Below, one piece after another: positions 13,824 through 27,800 of a stretch of 64,000 nt of DNA. A program made the translations under genes and the position numbers. The notes beneath the pieces are model-generated. The model saw nothing but the letters and a program-made list of their open reading frames with translations. It made no database searches and was not told where the DNA came from. How positions within the stretch are numbered: the first letter of the stretch is position 1; each line of letters starts with the position of its first letter. This DNA comes from Ascidia mentula (lineage: Eukaryota > Chordata > Ascidiacea > Phlebobranchia > Ascidiidae): contig OX387203.1 of the NCBI GenBank assembly GCA_947561715.1, positions 5,580,001 to 5,644,000 of the forward strand, given 5' to 3'.

Positions 13824-16800
13824 AAACCTTAATCTCAGGTCTCTCCAAATGCTGTCACTTTGCATTCTTTCCCACACGCTCAGCCGCCTATACCCATTCA
13901 TACATTCTGAGACGGACACACGAAATTACGGCTGTGCCCGGACAGAGTCGCGCCGATACAATCGAAGGCAGAGAGGGTTGCATATCTTTTCTCACGCCGA
14001 CCCTGGAATGTGACACAATAGCAAAAACGATGACGTATCCTTTTGTTGGATTGCAGAAAGCCTGGCATAGCTTCCGCCATTTCGCTATATGTTTATATAC
14101 GGATCTCTCCAGGGTTATCCATCCGCCGGCGCTGGCTTTTCTATGCGCGGTATTGTAACAAGATATTGTGCGATGACATTATTACTGTGGGCGATGTCTT
14201 GAAACAACAAACCAGGGTCGTGTATGAATCGTCCGATCAAAAGCACACCTGTCGTAGATTGCTTTGAATTACACAGCAGGAGCTTATCATAAGAGTACGT
14301 GTATTTTGCGCACCTTTTATATGAATTTGGATTTTAGCAACGATGCTATGACTAGCTGTGTTGTGGTAAGGGACGTTAAAAGGACGTTGCCAATTATTGA
14401 AGATGGGCGGTTGGCAGTGTTTGATTAAAGCAAAACTCTTGCTTTAAATTTAGTTTGACTTTAGTCATAAATGACGTTTTCTTATCTTACATTTTCCTTT
14501 CTTTTCACAAATTCCTCCAGTGTGTCACAAAATCCAATTAACAGACCGATTGTGCCAACATTTACAAACTAAATATTAAGTTTTAAAAAAGAGCGATATA
14601 ACTTTTGTCGACCAGTCAATACAGCTGTTTTGATACAAGCATGTATTCATTGGGTACGTTTGTATAGACACTCACAGCCCCGCGACCCGTCTCCATTGTC
14701 TTTCATTCCGCATTACTGAATGGGTTGAACCGGGTTTACCACCTTCCGTTATAATATTAATGGGAAAAGAAATGGTGTAAAAATCAATGCATCGATTGAG
14801 CAATACAGACCACAGTTAAGATACATATCTTCAGGCTTGCCGTGTTAAACTGAAGTATTATTTGCATTGAGTTGACGTGGCCCTAAGTGGTCGTGCCTGT
14901 AGCCTTTATAACGCAACGGCCAATTTAGCAGAGGGTAATATAGTTAATATAATAACAGGCTGACATGTACGTACAAAACCACATTTAACTGCGAAGGGGC
15001 GAACACAACAATTGCTCATTTTCATTGAAACAATAAACAAGTGGTTGATTTTGTATTTACTGACTATCCATAGCTTTGGCGACTGTATCGTATACATTGT
15101 GATTGTGAGGCTGTTGCTGTATACATGGTCGGTAAAACAAAAATATATGGGTATAACTGTGCTGCAAGGCCAGTTCTTGACACATTGCATTGCTATAATA
15201 AAGACGTACAAGGAAAAAGTTAGGTTTGCAGTTAAATTACAATTATTAACTTTTTGTCACACAGTTGCAATAGAGCCAGTAATGTTTTTATGTGATTAAT
15301 GAAACCTAATGCGTAGCAACAGTCGCCCTGCAGCCCACCTTTACCAACATATGACGCGATGCATTTGACGTCACTCACAACCAGCCCATTTTACAGGATT
15401 TGCTGTAGCGGTGAAGTGGTGTGTGACAGACTTATCCTACCTAAGCCTTAAAAATACTTTAACCCTTTACAATTTGGCGGTCATGAAAAACTTGCGTCAT
15501 GAGAGGAACCCTTCATTTCACGCTCGACTTCATTCGGAAGGAATTGCCTCAAAACCTGTCACAGGACCCTTGAAAATCGGCGTATGGCCCCAAGGGCATC
15601 ACACGATAATATTAAGGGCGTCGACGACCTTGTGAATAGGGGCCACACCGGTGGTCGTCGCAAAACAAAATAAACTGGGGTGGATCAAAGCGAAAGCGCG
15701 TGTCACGCTACCTATATACACGACATAAAGAACTCAATTCTGATGACAACTTGCCACGATAACACTGATTTATAATTGGTTTTTATAAATATTCCTACAC
15801 AGTGGCTGTAGTATATGTGCTCTAAGGTGAGTATGGATAAAAATGTTAATGCCATTACTTTTTGTGTTCTGCTATAGAGCAAAATGAAAACAAAAGAATG
15901 ACACGTCAGAGAATATAACCAAGTTTGGGGCTTGAGTTACAAAGTTTCTGACGTATATATATGTCAAAAAACAAGCACATTATTTCGTGCAATTGAAAGA
16001 TAGACGATTAATGTAACAACTGACTCCTATTGAAAACATATGCATCCGACGTCTAGTAGCCACATTTGAAAAAAATGCTGCGTGTTGCTGCTATGGTTGC
16101 ATTATGAAAAAACCCACAATCTGCATATGTTTAGCAGCAACTGAAAACTGCGCAATAAACCCACAGTGTTATACCACACAGAGAGCTAATCTCTTTGCTG
16201 AATACAAACATTAAATCTAACGCGCTTTGCGAACAAACCAAGAAAATGCGCCGAGAAATAAGATAAGAGGATTTCATGCTTGCGCACTTCGTGAACTCAA
16301 TGAACGTGCGATGTTGTATGTTGAACAATAGGAGGTTTGGCCGCCGCTGATACCTTGTAGTTTATTCCATTCTACCCAACTAAGTTTTAAACGGAACTAT
16401 AAGTTGTGGAGAATAGGCCCAACTCAGCAAAACAAACGCATTTGAAAGCGCCGTTGTGACAGTGGTCACGAATTCAAACAGATTTGCGGGTTCACTAAAT
16501 GGACAGATAAACATCAACATTTCGTAGCAGAGAACGAGTCGCCAGCAGGATTACAGGAGCGCCTTTATCCTTCCACACCTTTTCTCATTCTGAGACACAA
16601 ACTCAACTCAAGAGACAATAATTCCCGGTAACCCGTGGCTTTTCTAGCGAGTTGTTTCTGGCGTGTTTCCGTTCTGTTGTGCCTTACCACAAAACGTATG
16701 TGAAGGACCCGTTTTTAGTGACAATTTTGATGAAATTAACTTCAAATTAGTACTTCAAACAAATTTGAGTAACAATTTGTAACTTTGTCAAAGCTTTATG

Positions 16801-19800
16801 TCAGTAATTTTTGATGTTATTAAAATGGTTTTAAACGGCTTTTTTATGTCAAGTTGGTCTGTGTTAAATTGCCAGGATTGCGCAATGGTAAACTACGCCC
16901 CTATAGCTTACCTGCCTCCATATATCGATGGCATTTTAATTTTAAACATTCCATGTTGTTGCTTCAACGCTCAAAGTATTTCAAATGCGCAACAAGTTCC
17001 GCAGGGTTATCGCGATATCGAAAATATTGCCGCTAAATACAAACTATTCGGACGGCCAGGTTTCAATGGAGTTAGCGCGCCTAACATTTCAACAAACTCC
17101 GTACAACCACAAGTATGCGCAATATGCCCAGGTTGCAACTCGCGGTTTTGTTTCCGCTGACAACCGTTGGAACTCGGGAGCCACAGGGCGGTGGAAACAC
17201 CTTCGAAACGCCCCGTCTGGGCACAACGTGAGCCCCGTTAAGTTTCGGGAGTTCGGACAAAAAACCCGAGGGAAGCAGTTACGTCATTGTTATTTTGAGG
17301 TCACATCGAAGGAGAGTTAACGGGAGATGATCGGTAAGAAGTATTAGATCCTATCAACTACATGTACATATTTCATTGAACTCAACACAAATCACTTCTT
17401 ATTGCACTGTCATAATTTAAAGTGTCCATTTTTACGTAAACATTAACAACGGATTAACATATATCCAAATAGATTTAATAATACACAAACCTAAACCAAT
17501 ACTTTCGTAAAATACCGGTAATAGTGAACATGAAAGAGATGAATTATGAATTTACTTTCTATGAATCAACACAATTTTACCTCAGTCCACCAACGTGGGA
17601 CATATGAGCAGATTTCAGCAATTTAAATATTGTTTTTCATCCCTTTTGCTTTGACCAAAATCGACCAAGCAGACACGTGGCAACCCCCGCTTTTTCTGCG
17701 GAACTTGAAAAATGCGCAACGGAAAAAATATCACCGCTGCTGAAACCTGTCCGTCAATCGTTCTTACGTGATCGTCACGGTTCGGTAGTCAGCCGGAATG
17801 TGGCGCAATTTCTTTGCCTTTGACAATGCGTGACGGGGCACTTGAAGCCATTTTGCTACTGGTTTTGTGACTATAGGAAAGTAAATTGGTAAATTGCACT
17901 GCACAAACTGTGCGTAGTTTGATCAAATTGATCAAACATGAATCATACCACAATACACTTTCTTCAATTCCGCCTAAAACAAGCATCGAAGCGGCTAGAG
18001 ATAATAAGAATTTTTCTGAGAAAAAATAAAGTCTCTAAAAGCGCGTTTGGTCACAAATTTAAACATTTTAATAAATAGACAGATTATTGGCATCAACATT
18101 TCGACTAGCCGACGTTTCACATGACTATGAGTGCCTTTTACTTGCTTCTATAAACTATACAAATAAGGAACCTTTTGTGAAACACTGTGTAAACCACTTT
18201 TCTTTCCAATGCATAGACTTTTACCTGGTTTCAATGAACGTTTTGTGCTGCGACGATATTACTGGTTCTGTTGTCGTTTTCGTATTAAATTGCCACAGAG
18301 TGTTCATGTCATTTTCTTTTGACACACTGAGAGTGAGACGCAGCGTGAGAAATGTATACGTTGCAATACTTGTAGTAAATCTTTACAGGTGGCGCAATTG
18401 AAGGTCGTTATTGCGACATTAATTTCCGCTTGGTTGCTCATTCGTGCGCTCTGATGCGAAACTGACGAACAATGAGCTCTCTGCTTCCAGACGTTACCCA
18501 AGTACTATTACGGTTTTAGCTTTCACAAAATCGGGTCTCATTTCCTATCAAAATGCCGTTTTATTCAAAAGTTGCAATGTATGGGATGAAGATGATCTGT
18601 CCCTTTTTTACACAACAGGCATGGCAAAAATAATTTGGTTCTTTTCCTGTGTTTAACTCGAATGCGTGGATGTAATTGCTCTTAACGTGCACCTCCTACC
18701 ACCAAGCTAGCAGACTTTGTGTAGGCTAGAAATGGGTTTGTTCAGGAGTGTATTTGTTGCATTGTCCCAGAACGAAACCTTGTTATAGATAGGTGGCGTA
18801 TCTCGTTAATCTCAAACCCAGTTTATGACACACAATGTCGGATAAGTTACAGATGAGTTTAGAAAAATATTCTGCTCTATACTTTACACTACGACAGGTA
18901 ATATCATCAAAGTTTAACACAAGACGTAACAAGTAAAAATAGCTCTTCGGTGTATTTATTGCATTGAACCCTTGCGAGAGATAGAAGCCACAGAGAAACG
19001 TAATCGCTAACCCAAGCTATGACACATATGTCGGCTAACCAATGTTGTTGGACAAAATATCATCGAACGGTTTATGTTGGTGCTAAAAACAACTTAATTC
19101 TGTTGTAAAACCTGAGGATTACATCACACACGATCCAGTTGGACGGTTGACATGGCAACGAAACTTTTTTCTTAAATTTTGCACCCGGCAACAGAACAGG
19201 GTGAACTGAGGCCGGATTCTCTACGATGGTTGTGGACCGCCCACTCTGCGCATTCCTAACTTGCAGGAGCGTAAAATTTGAACCTTGTGGACCTTTCACG
19301 CCAAGAACAAACAACTGCAAGCTGCATGTCATTTGCACAACACGATTTGATTGTATATTATCAAAAATACTGAGCGGAATTAGTAAGGTTTAAAACAGTG
19401 AACCTTTATGTCATGACTGACTTAAGGTCGAAAAATATGTCATATGTTGACATGCTAAAAATTTAAACATATTTTAACTTTAAAATTTTTAACGAATTAA
19501 TTACATTCTAAATTGTGTTTGCAAAATAACAAAGTAATTTAGATCAGTTCGAACCAAGGTCCCCTTAACATAGAAAAAAACATGTTAATTTAAACAAATC
19601 GTGAAATTCAAGAATAACGTGTCAAACAAAACTAAACTAACCTAAGTTGGAAACAACAATTTAACAATAAAACAATAAAAAATTACATACGTCACAACTC
19701 TCTCCAATCACCAGTAATCCACATCACAAACAGAACATTCCGAACCAATTCCCACGTTCCAACTTACGCAGAGTAGCCCCATTCCTACCAATTTATAACT

Positions 19801-21570
19801 CCTGAGACAGTCAACACCTCTTCAGGCGTTGCGCAACACGCTAGCGAACGTGCTTCGAAAACCAAGCCACGGTGCGGGACGCATGGCTGCTTGACAATAA
19901 GTTTAAATGTCCGCTGAAGAATCGGCACCCTCTTGAACGTTGGACCCGATAACTTATTACAGAAGTCGCACAAAGATCTTATGCAAACATGTGGTATGAG
20001 TTTGTAGTTTTGGTCCGTGTTGTGTTTTAAATCTGGGATGCGACAAGTGGTATTTCTATATACAACTGAAGTAAAGATTCCTAAAACAGCAACATAGTGT
20101 ACAGTAGTGTATGAGGAACCAACTATTTTGCAAACTCATTATTCCATTTTTATCTGTCAAAAGATTAGAAACCTTTTTGTGAGAAAATGTAGAGCATTTT
20201 CTTTTCAAAACCATTTTTCAGTGTCAGTAAAACACAAGCAAATATTTTCAACCTTTTAAAAATTAGATATTGCTCGCCAAAAATGAAACCATTTCGATGT
20301 GTATCAAATCGTTGTTTTTTTATCTTGAAGTTGAGGTTCAAGTATCCGTCATACTTGTAAAAGTAGATATGTCATTTGTATTTTCAAACGCTTTGACTGC
20401 TTTTAAATTCACCGAAATTTTTCTGCGATTTGACATTCAGGAAAATAAGAGAGAAAGCGGTTAAACCCGCGATATATGACAAGATACTGGTAATAAGCAC
20501 AGTACGTGCATATGGGCAGGCCCAGACTCGCCCTGGCAACATTGGACAGTTCCGTCTTATAGCCTCAAGCATTCTTTACCTGCTGTCACGTAAGCGGGTC
20601 AACAAGGGGTAAGATGAAGGGTTTTCTTATCTGTCTACCAAGGTATGTAACTTTTCCCACGACACGATAGTTTTTCGAGTTCTTTTGTATCTTTAAGAGA
20701 TCAGTTACTGTAGTTTTTGTAACTACATTCCATGCATCGTACTCAGAATCTTTTTCATACATCGCCTTTTTCAGGTACTTTCGATATTTGGAATCTTTTT
20801 CTAATGTTAGCAAAATGTTATGGTTTTAAATTCCTAGCAAATCATATTCATCATAGTCTGGTATTAATTCTGTAATGACATGAAAGAATACATTTAACCA
20901 ATTTGCAGACCCACGGTTTTCCTATCGATAAATGATCATCAGCAACATGGCCCACAACTACGTCACTACTTGACTCTGCTACGTCATCGTTTGTAAAGGT
21001 GACGAATATCCAATGACGTAAACCAGCCAGAGCGGAAGACAAATGAATTTGACTTTAAAATGTCGTCACTTCGGGGTATATCAGCAATGCAAATAAACTA
21101 CTTAGTGTATAAGAGTGTCCTAATATGAGCTAAATATGTTGACTGTATATGGGCCTAGTAAACAATTCAAACTGTTTTTTTTGCATTTACTTTAAATAGT
21201 ATTGGTTATGTTGCTTCTGTTATTTTATTTAAATTGGATCTCGGTTGTTAGTTTGTTGAATTGTTTGTCTTGACGTTACCACATTTGACTTCAACTATAT
21301 TTTAACCATGTATGTCCTCAATGCAACCAAATAGTTGGGTGGACAATAAAGTCAATTCGGAAACGAAAAAAAGAAATATTCGGGGCGCAAAAGAACAATT
21401 TCAAAGTTCTAATAAACAAAATAAACAAATGAAACAACCAAAACTTAACGGCAATGAACACAGTTGACCACATAAAATCTTGTCCGCTAGCGCCCACAGT
21501 CGAAAAAGTTGCTAGAAATGATTACCGCATGATGGTGCTCGCAAATTACCCACGTGACCAAAATCAGCTG
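13824..21570. other. Intergenic upstream of GULP1, no gene recognised
   Basis: Contains the diverged tandem pair near 18.75-19.04 kb, a TGACGTCA at 15366-15373 and a GC-richer patch at about 17030-17280. Distal regulatory sequence of GULP1 may lie here, but nothing in the sequence proves it. Confidence 0.55.
18748..19040. repeat. Diverged tandem pair, period about 195-200 bp
   Basis: GTGTATTTGTTGCATTG at 18748 recurs with one change at 18950. A TATGACAC...TGTCGG block at about 18824 recurs near 19018. Intervening sequence is poorly conserved. Confidence 0.5.
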
Positions 21571-21577
21571 TTGGCGT

Positions 21578-21866
21578 TGACGTCAGCGTACACACATATT
21601 ACTGTTGCTCGGGCAGTGGAGAAGCGCCAGTCATTGAGTTGCTGCACGCTGTTTTGTGACGTAAGGGATATTCTGTGAGAGAAAATCGCGCGCTTACGCG
21701 TGGTGAAAGGCGTTGTCGATGATATAAATGCAATGTGTGTATGTTGGTTTTGAAAACGTTTAAGCACTGCGCTGTGTATTAAAGGAATACTAAAGAATCT
21801 GTCTTGGAACTTACTGGTTAGGAGTAGATTTCCGTCAAGGAGGTGATACAGTTGAAAGAGGTCAAA
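21578..21866 (+). promoter_or_regulatory. Possible GULP1 core promoter and 5' untranslated region
   Basis: A TGACGTCA palindrome at 21578-21585 and a TATAAA at 21723-21728 lie 290 and about 140 bases before the proposed start codon. Transcription would then begin near 21750. This rests only on motif spacing and on the tentative first exon. Confidence 0.3.
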
Positions 21867-21875
21867 ATGGTTTTG
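21867..21875 (+). CDS. GULP1: GULP1 exon 1, tentative start (Met-Val-Leu)
   Basis: The proposed start codon has A at -3 and G at +4, a good Kozak context, and only three codons precede a GTAAGC donor. The splice is phase 0, matching exon 2, and would give MVLSWNKGKWLH, about as close to the Trp-x-His signature as the human start allows. An in-frame stop lies 42 bases upstream. A three-codon exon is unusual, and another upstream exon, or a spliced leader, cannot be excluded. Confidence 0.4.
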
Positions 21876-24800
21876 GTAAGCATAGTAGCGAACTTTAAAT
21901 ATCATTTACAAACTTTAACAACCTAAGACATAGTCATGTAAGTCAAAGGACGAAATTGCCTTCAACGTTTGTAAAGAAGATTAATCCCAGGAACACTATA
22001 GATGAATTTGCTTACATTTCTGAAAACAAAAAGGCTGGTCCGTATTGCATAAAACATTGGCATGTTCTATTTATAAAACGTTCAGACTGTAACATAGGCC
22101 ATCACCAGTTCATTAAAATGAAATATGATTAATCATTTCGCACCAAAGCACATGGGCGTTACGGCCTGTTTAATGTTGCAACTCTTCCTCGTAATAAAGT
22201 GCCTTGTAAATCTGTGCCTAGCTTACAATATTTATCATTAGATAGCGCACAGGAAGGAAACCAACAATAAAAAGTGGTTCATAGTTCGCTCATGAGGAAC
22301 ATGTTTGGCACCGTCATATATCATAAACGGCAATGTGTCGTCACGCAGTGTACTGCGGTCTGATGTTCTATAAAACTTCACCTGCAAACGCGTTATTCAA
22401 ACCAATTTTATTGCGCAGAGCTGGAACAAGGGAAAGTGGCTCCATTCTCACGAAACTTTGATCAACTCCAAGGTCACTTACAATGTTAAGGTAAGTTAGT
22501 ATTGAAAATTTGTATTAGGTGTTAATATTTAGTAGTAAGAAAATCGTGGCCATTTGGAAAATTACTAACAACTTGCAGGGAAGCTGTATTAGGCGATATT
22601 TGATGATTGATTAAGGGCACCGACATTGAGCTTGTAGTGAAAGTTAATGATCAATAAAAACGTTTACAATTGTTTGTCACTCAGCCATGTTAGGGTTTCA
22701 TGCATGTAATGTCGACAATGTCAAATGATTTGGATACTTGCACGTGTCATGACGTCAAAAATGACATACAGTTTTCGCATGCAGAGTACTACTGCAATTA
22801 CACGTCTGTATTCATGCCCAGCTAACTGGTTTTCAGATGGTCGGTGTTGTGGAGGTTGGCGACGCCAGGGGAATGGAAATAGTAAAGGAGGCTATGCAAA
22901 AGCTGAAGTTTTCGAGGCACATTAAACGTTCCGAGGGCTCGAAGCCACCAAAGGTCGAACTATCGATCAACATACAGGGAATGAAATTGACTGACCCAAG
23001 AACAAAGGTACGTTTCTGCATCATCCCGTGATTAACCACTTGATTACCTCAGCGAAAACGCTCACAATGCAATGGCGGCGTTGGCCATCTACCTTAGCTT
23101 CCGTCAGAAAGGTTGCTGTACACAGTATAAGCATTTTGTCCATTTTTTGACGCGAATAAATACGTAAGTGCAATAATTACGTAAAATGGGTATTGGAAAT
23201 CGCTGAATCTCAATCATAACAAAGGCACACGTTGTGTTTACTTCAACTGCGTTAACACAACTGTAGTTTGTCCGCGGGTGTCCAAGACTAACGCATGCAT
23301 TCATTTACATACTGTCGGTCCCTAAGTAAGGTGAGGATTTGCATTGGACTATTTCATGCAAACACCCCTTTTCGACTTTAAAAGCGGCCACATACCGGCT
23401 TGCTTGTGTTGTACCTTTGCGTGGAATCAGGAACCCACACAGATATGCATTTCAATGGGCTTTGCAGGAAATGACGTACGTGCTGCTGCCAATAGGACGT
23501 GTGTCCACCAATGATTCCTCATTTAAATAGAGCAAAGCAGATGGTTGTTCGAAATGCACTTGCTTAATGCTTCTTGGAAAATTCTAAATGCAAATGTCTA
23601 AACCAGTGTTTCCAAGACATTTTTTTCCGCGGAAACCTGATATGGTTATTTATGACAAAAACGTCAGACATGTCAAGTAAACCTATTCGTTTTTACTAAA
23701 CTTGTCGTAATTTTTTTTCTTTTTTGCTTTGTTTTTGTGTGTTTATTGCCCAAAGATTTAACGGACATGTCCAACAGTTTATGCTTTTCTTTTATCCCAG
23801 TTTGGGTATCGCTTTAAACAACACAGTTTCATCTGGTAGTGAGCTTTGCTTGGGGGGAAGCAAGTCGACTGAAACTTTCATCTCTTGGTGTTGACATTTG
23901 TGTTTAAGGCCACGCCCAAGTAGTTTGAAAAAATGGTTGCTTATGGTGTTGAAGGCCACACCTAAGCAGAACCTATGCATTAAGGGACCGGTGGTCTACG
24001 CTTTGGAATAAGTACCGATAACCATCAGGTGTTGCAGCACGTAAACAATTACCAATCACATTAAGACACTGAGAACTATTCGTCCATATGTTACAATAGC
24101 TTGATGATAATACATGTGCATATTTGTCGCCACTTGGCAAATTCAAAATTTATTCAAATATTGTGGGCATTGTAGCTTTGTAGCTTTGGCATTCACCCTT
24201 AAACAATTATTCGCCACACCTTGTTTGCACTTAGCTTTGTTGAGAAGTCTTGCACCGCAAAAAATATGACCCATACAGCATCGTTATTTGCTATTTAAAC
24301 GCCATCCCTTGGGACTATGCCATTGACAAGACGCAGTCTGTCGTCCCCGAGGTCGTCCTGTCTCCTCACCTACTGACGAAGCAATAGCGGTAGTCGCAAC
24401 GCGTGGGCCAAAACCAACCACCAGCTTAACAACGTGTTATTAGAAAAGGTCGGTGTTGCTTCGAATTTCGTTTTTTTACACTTGTCAGTGCGCTGCTGGT
24501 TTAATGCCTTCTTGAAAAAGTCACTGGACACAGAAACTTCTAGAAAACTTCACAAAAAATAACAAAGAAAAAAACTATATTACACTTAACGTGTATTTCA
24601 GCGTCCACATCGACGTTGTTTTCTGATACATTTGATTTGAAGGGCGTTATTTGTACCAATTTGTCTGCCGTACGGCAGCAGTCGCTTCGCTTTCCAACAT
24701 TATATACAGTAATCAGTAAAAACGTCCAGATTGATATAAATTTCAAAATGTTTGAAGGAAGAGATTGATGCATTCTTATATAAATTTTGTTTTTCCTAAT

Positions 24801-27800
24801 GGCGAACAAGGTGTAATGGACCACTTTCTGTACGTCTAGTACCACGTGGAAGGTATATTACTTTTTGAAACTTACGTGATGTTCTTGTAGAGTGGGACGG
24901 ACACTCCACAAACTTACCAAACAAACACAAAACATGTGGATGTTCAAGGCTATTTACGCATGGACGCCGTGAAAGTTGGCGTCGACCTGGGAAGGAAATA
25001 GTGCGCAAACCGTAAATACTGGAAAATAGGCCGCGAAATGTGACGCGCAAGAAATTGTAATCTGCGGTGACCAAACAGCTTTGCCATCAAAAGAATGAAC
25101 ACCGCCCAATTGCCTCGCAGTCTGAAATTTAGTCACAATTTGCCTATGCTCTTTAGATAAAGTGGTTTCAATTTTTAGAATATGCTTGTCTAGTACAATG
25201 TTCCGAAGAATTTAAACAAGAAAAAACTTGGCATTGATTGGCTGAATCACTTGCCTGAAATAACACAACTATTGTGGTCTAGGACACACGCTGGAATCAC
25301 AGTTAGAGAAATGGAGAAGTGCCGAAAAAACAAAAAAGTTACTTTGGTTAAATTATATGACGCAAGTGTCGTGGTTGGTTCTTTTGTATCTCTACCAAAT
25401 GGCAAACCACGCGTTTGGCGTCATAAAAAAAACCACGTGACTGCCATTAAACTGACCACGCAAAGACGAGCTTGACTTTCTAAACCGGTTGCCAAGAAAG
25501 GTCAACTAAAGAATTTCGAAGTACAACATTTCAAACCTGTTGCTGTTGCGTTGGTGTACGAGTCTTTAGTACCTAATTAATTGTTGCTGCTTCATTGAAA
25601 ATTCGCTGTTCAATTGACCTTGTTGGCTCAGCGCTGGGTGACGGCAAATTTCCGTTTTTGCTTCGTTTCTGTCCAAACATGGCAACAATGCGCCCTGCCG
25701 ATTACACTCCCAAAGCCACAGGACAAGTCAAGTTACATTTAAAGTTGGAACGAAGTTGCATCTTTGTCGAACACATGTCTGAAACCATTCTTAGTTTATT
25801 TTGATTGGCTTTTAGTTGACACAAAGATGTAATTGTCATTTGTCAACACAAATAACAGTTTGGGGGAAATGATAACCCACAAATCTCAAATAAAAAGACG
25901 TGCTAAATAATTCATAGCCACACATGGGAAAATAACTGTCTTCATATTGTCAAACGTAGTATTAGATTTCACCAACCCTGAGAATTTTCAGACAATGCGC
26001 AAGCTAGAAAAGGTTTAGAACTCCACACGGGTGACGGGAAAATGCTAAAAAGACCCCGATCGTTGTTAACGGTTGGACGCTTACAGCCTAATTCTATGGC
26101 AGGCAGAGTAATATTTCTTGTAAAGGAATATCACGACACAACGTAGAAACCAGAAATGTTTTAGTTCCATCCACAATCGTTTCCTCGGTCAATTTACAAC
26201 ATAAGCTGCTTCAGTCTAAACTGTATTTAGCACTCTCGCTATGTAAACCGCATTTAAAACAAGTGTTATTTATGGTTGAGTTGCTGGCGTTCACAAAGCG
26301 TGAAACATAATCCTGCTGTACGTAAATATGTTTCGATTGGCGGCGCGGAATAATTTCTAATCGATGCTTAATCTTGTGTGAAATTTAACACTGTTTGTTC
26401 GAACGCAAAGCAGTTTAAGGTTAGTATCGGTTACGGTCATTAGAACAATGCGATTGTCAATCCTACATAAGCAATGGAACAAACTGCAGACACAAAGTGA
26501 AAGTCTTTCTCTGACCGATTGGCGGGCAAGTTCTTATTGTCATTAAACTGCAATGATGAGACCTAATAGGTCGAAACAGAGGCCCTGTCTGCAACTGAAA
26601 AAATATTTTTTAAATCGTGTTGTGATACACGATGATGACAAGCCGAGTTATTCGTGTGCTTGCATAAAATTAATGCCAAAAACATGCTGCATTTCGTAGG
26701 AGAACAATATGCGCTGTTGTGAAACATATTTTCATAATATCGGGAATAACTCTGACGAGCGACGAAATTCCAAGTCATCGTGAAGTCGCAAGCGTTCCGG
26801 GATCTAAGCAACCAGCTCAAGCGTAACAAGGATCCAAAACGATCAAAAATAACAGCACATATCAATGCTGGTCGATTTACACATGTATCTTGCGTTTTAA
26901 AACAGAAGTCTACCGTGTACCATATGATGAAATTGGTAGGATATGGGGATGTTATCATTACTGTGTACCTACATTACCCGCAGAGATTTAAACTTGATTC
27001 TCTAAAGTTGTTGCTAAATGATATTTTAATCAATGCAATTTTCTATCAAAAACATACTTTGAAGTCCACGTTGTTTAAAACATCAAATATTTGCAAGAAA
27101 AGCTGTTTTATGTTGCAACGAGCAGCCTGGTATTGGTCGAAACTTATAAAAAATTTGACTATTTCTTTCATTGGACAACAATTGTGAAGAAATGCCTTGA
27201 AAGATATTATGAGCACAAACCATTACTATGCTAGTTCATAGCACTGCACAGCAGAGTTCGAAACGCTTGCTTGATATTAATCAGCATTAGGCTTCCCTAT
27301 TCCGTGTAATTACGTTTTTTCGCACCTTACCATTGAAAATATGTCATAATTTAGTGAGGATACTCCTCGAAGCTGTTATAATGGAGAGTTTATTATATTT
27401 CTTCTCTTACAGGAGGTGCTACACGACATAAAACTTCACCACGTATCGTTTTGCGCCGACGACAAGGAGGACAAACGAATGTTCTCGTTTATCGCCAAGG
27501 GAACAGACGGAAAGCACCTCTGTTACGGTTTGGATTCGCTTCACGAGGTTCGTAAATGCGTCGTCATAGGCTTGCCTTTTCTCAATGTCTGAGATGCCAC
27601 AGCTGACTGCGCTTATGCCTCGTTTGAGGTCATTAAAGAGGGCCTGGCACAGACGCGCAAGACAAACTTGATAGACTGATGCGCACAGTTGTTCATCTTA
27701 AAGAGCTTTAAAGTTAGGATTTAAGGCTAAAAAGTTGACGCCAAGTTGCACCGGTGCAACGACTTAGATAAGATTGTGACGTTAAACAAGTTTTGAGAAA

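Noticed and set aside
26563-27187. Overlapping 131- and 135-codon open frames on opposite strands in intron 3
   Set aside because: Neither shows domain-like sequence, the frames shadow each other and the region is intronic to GULP1.
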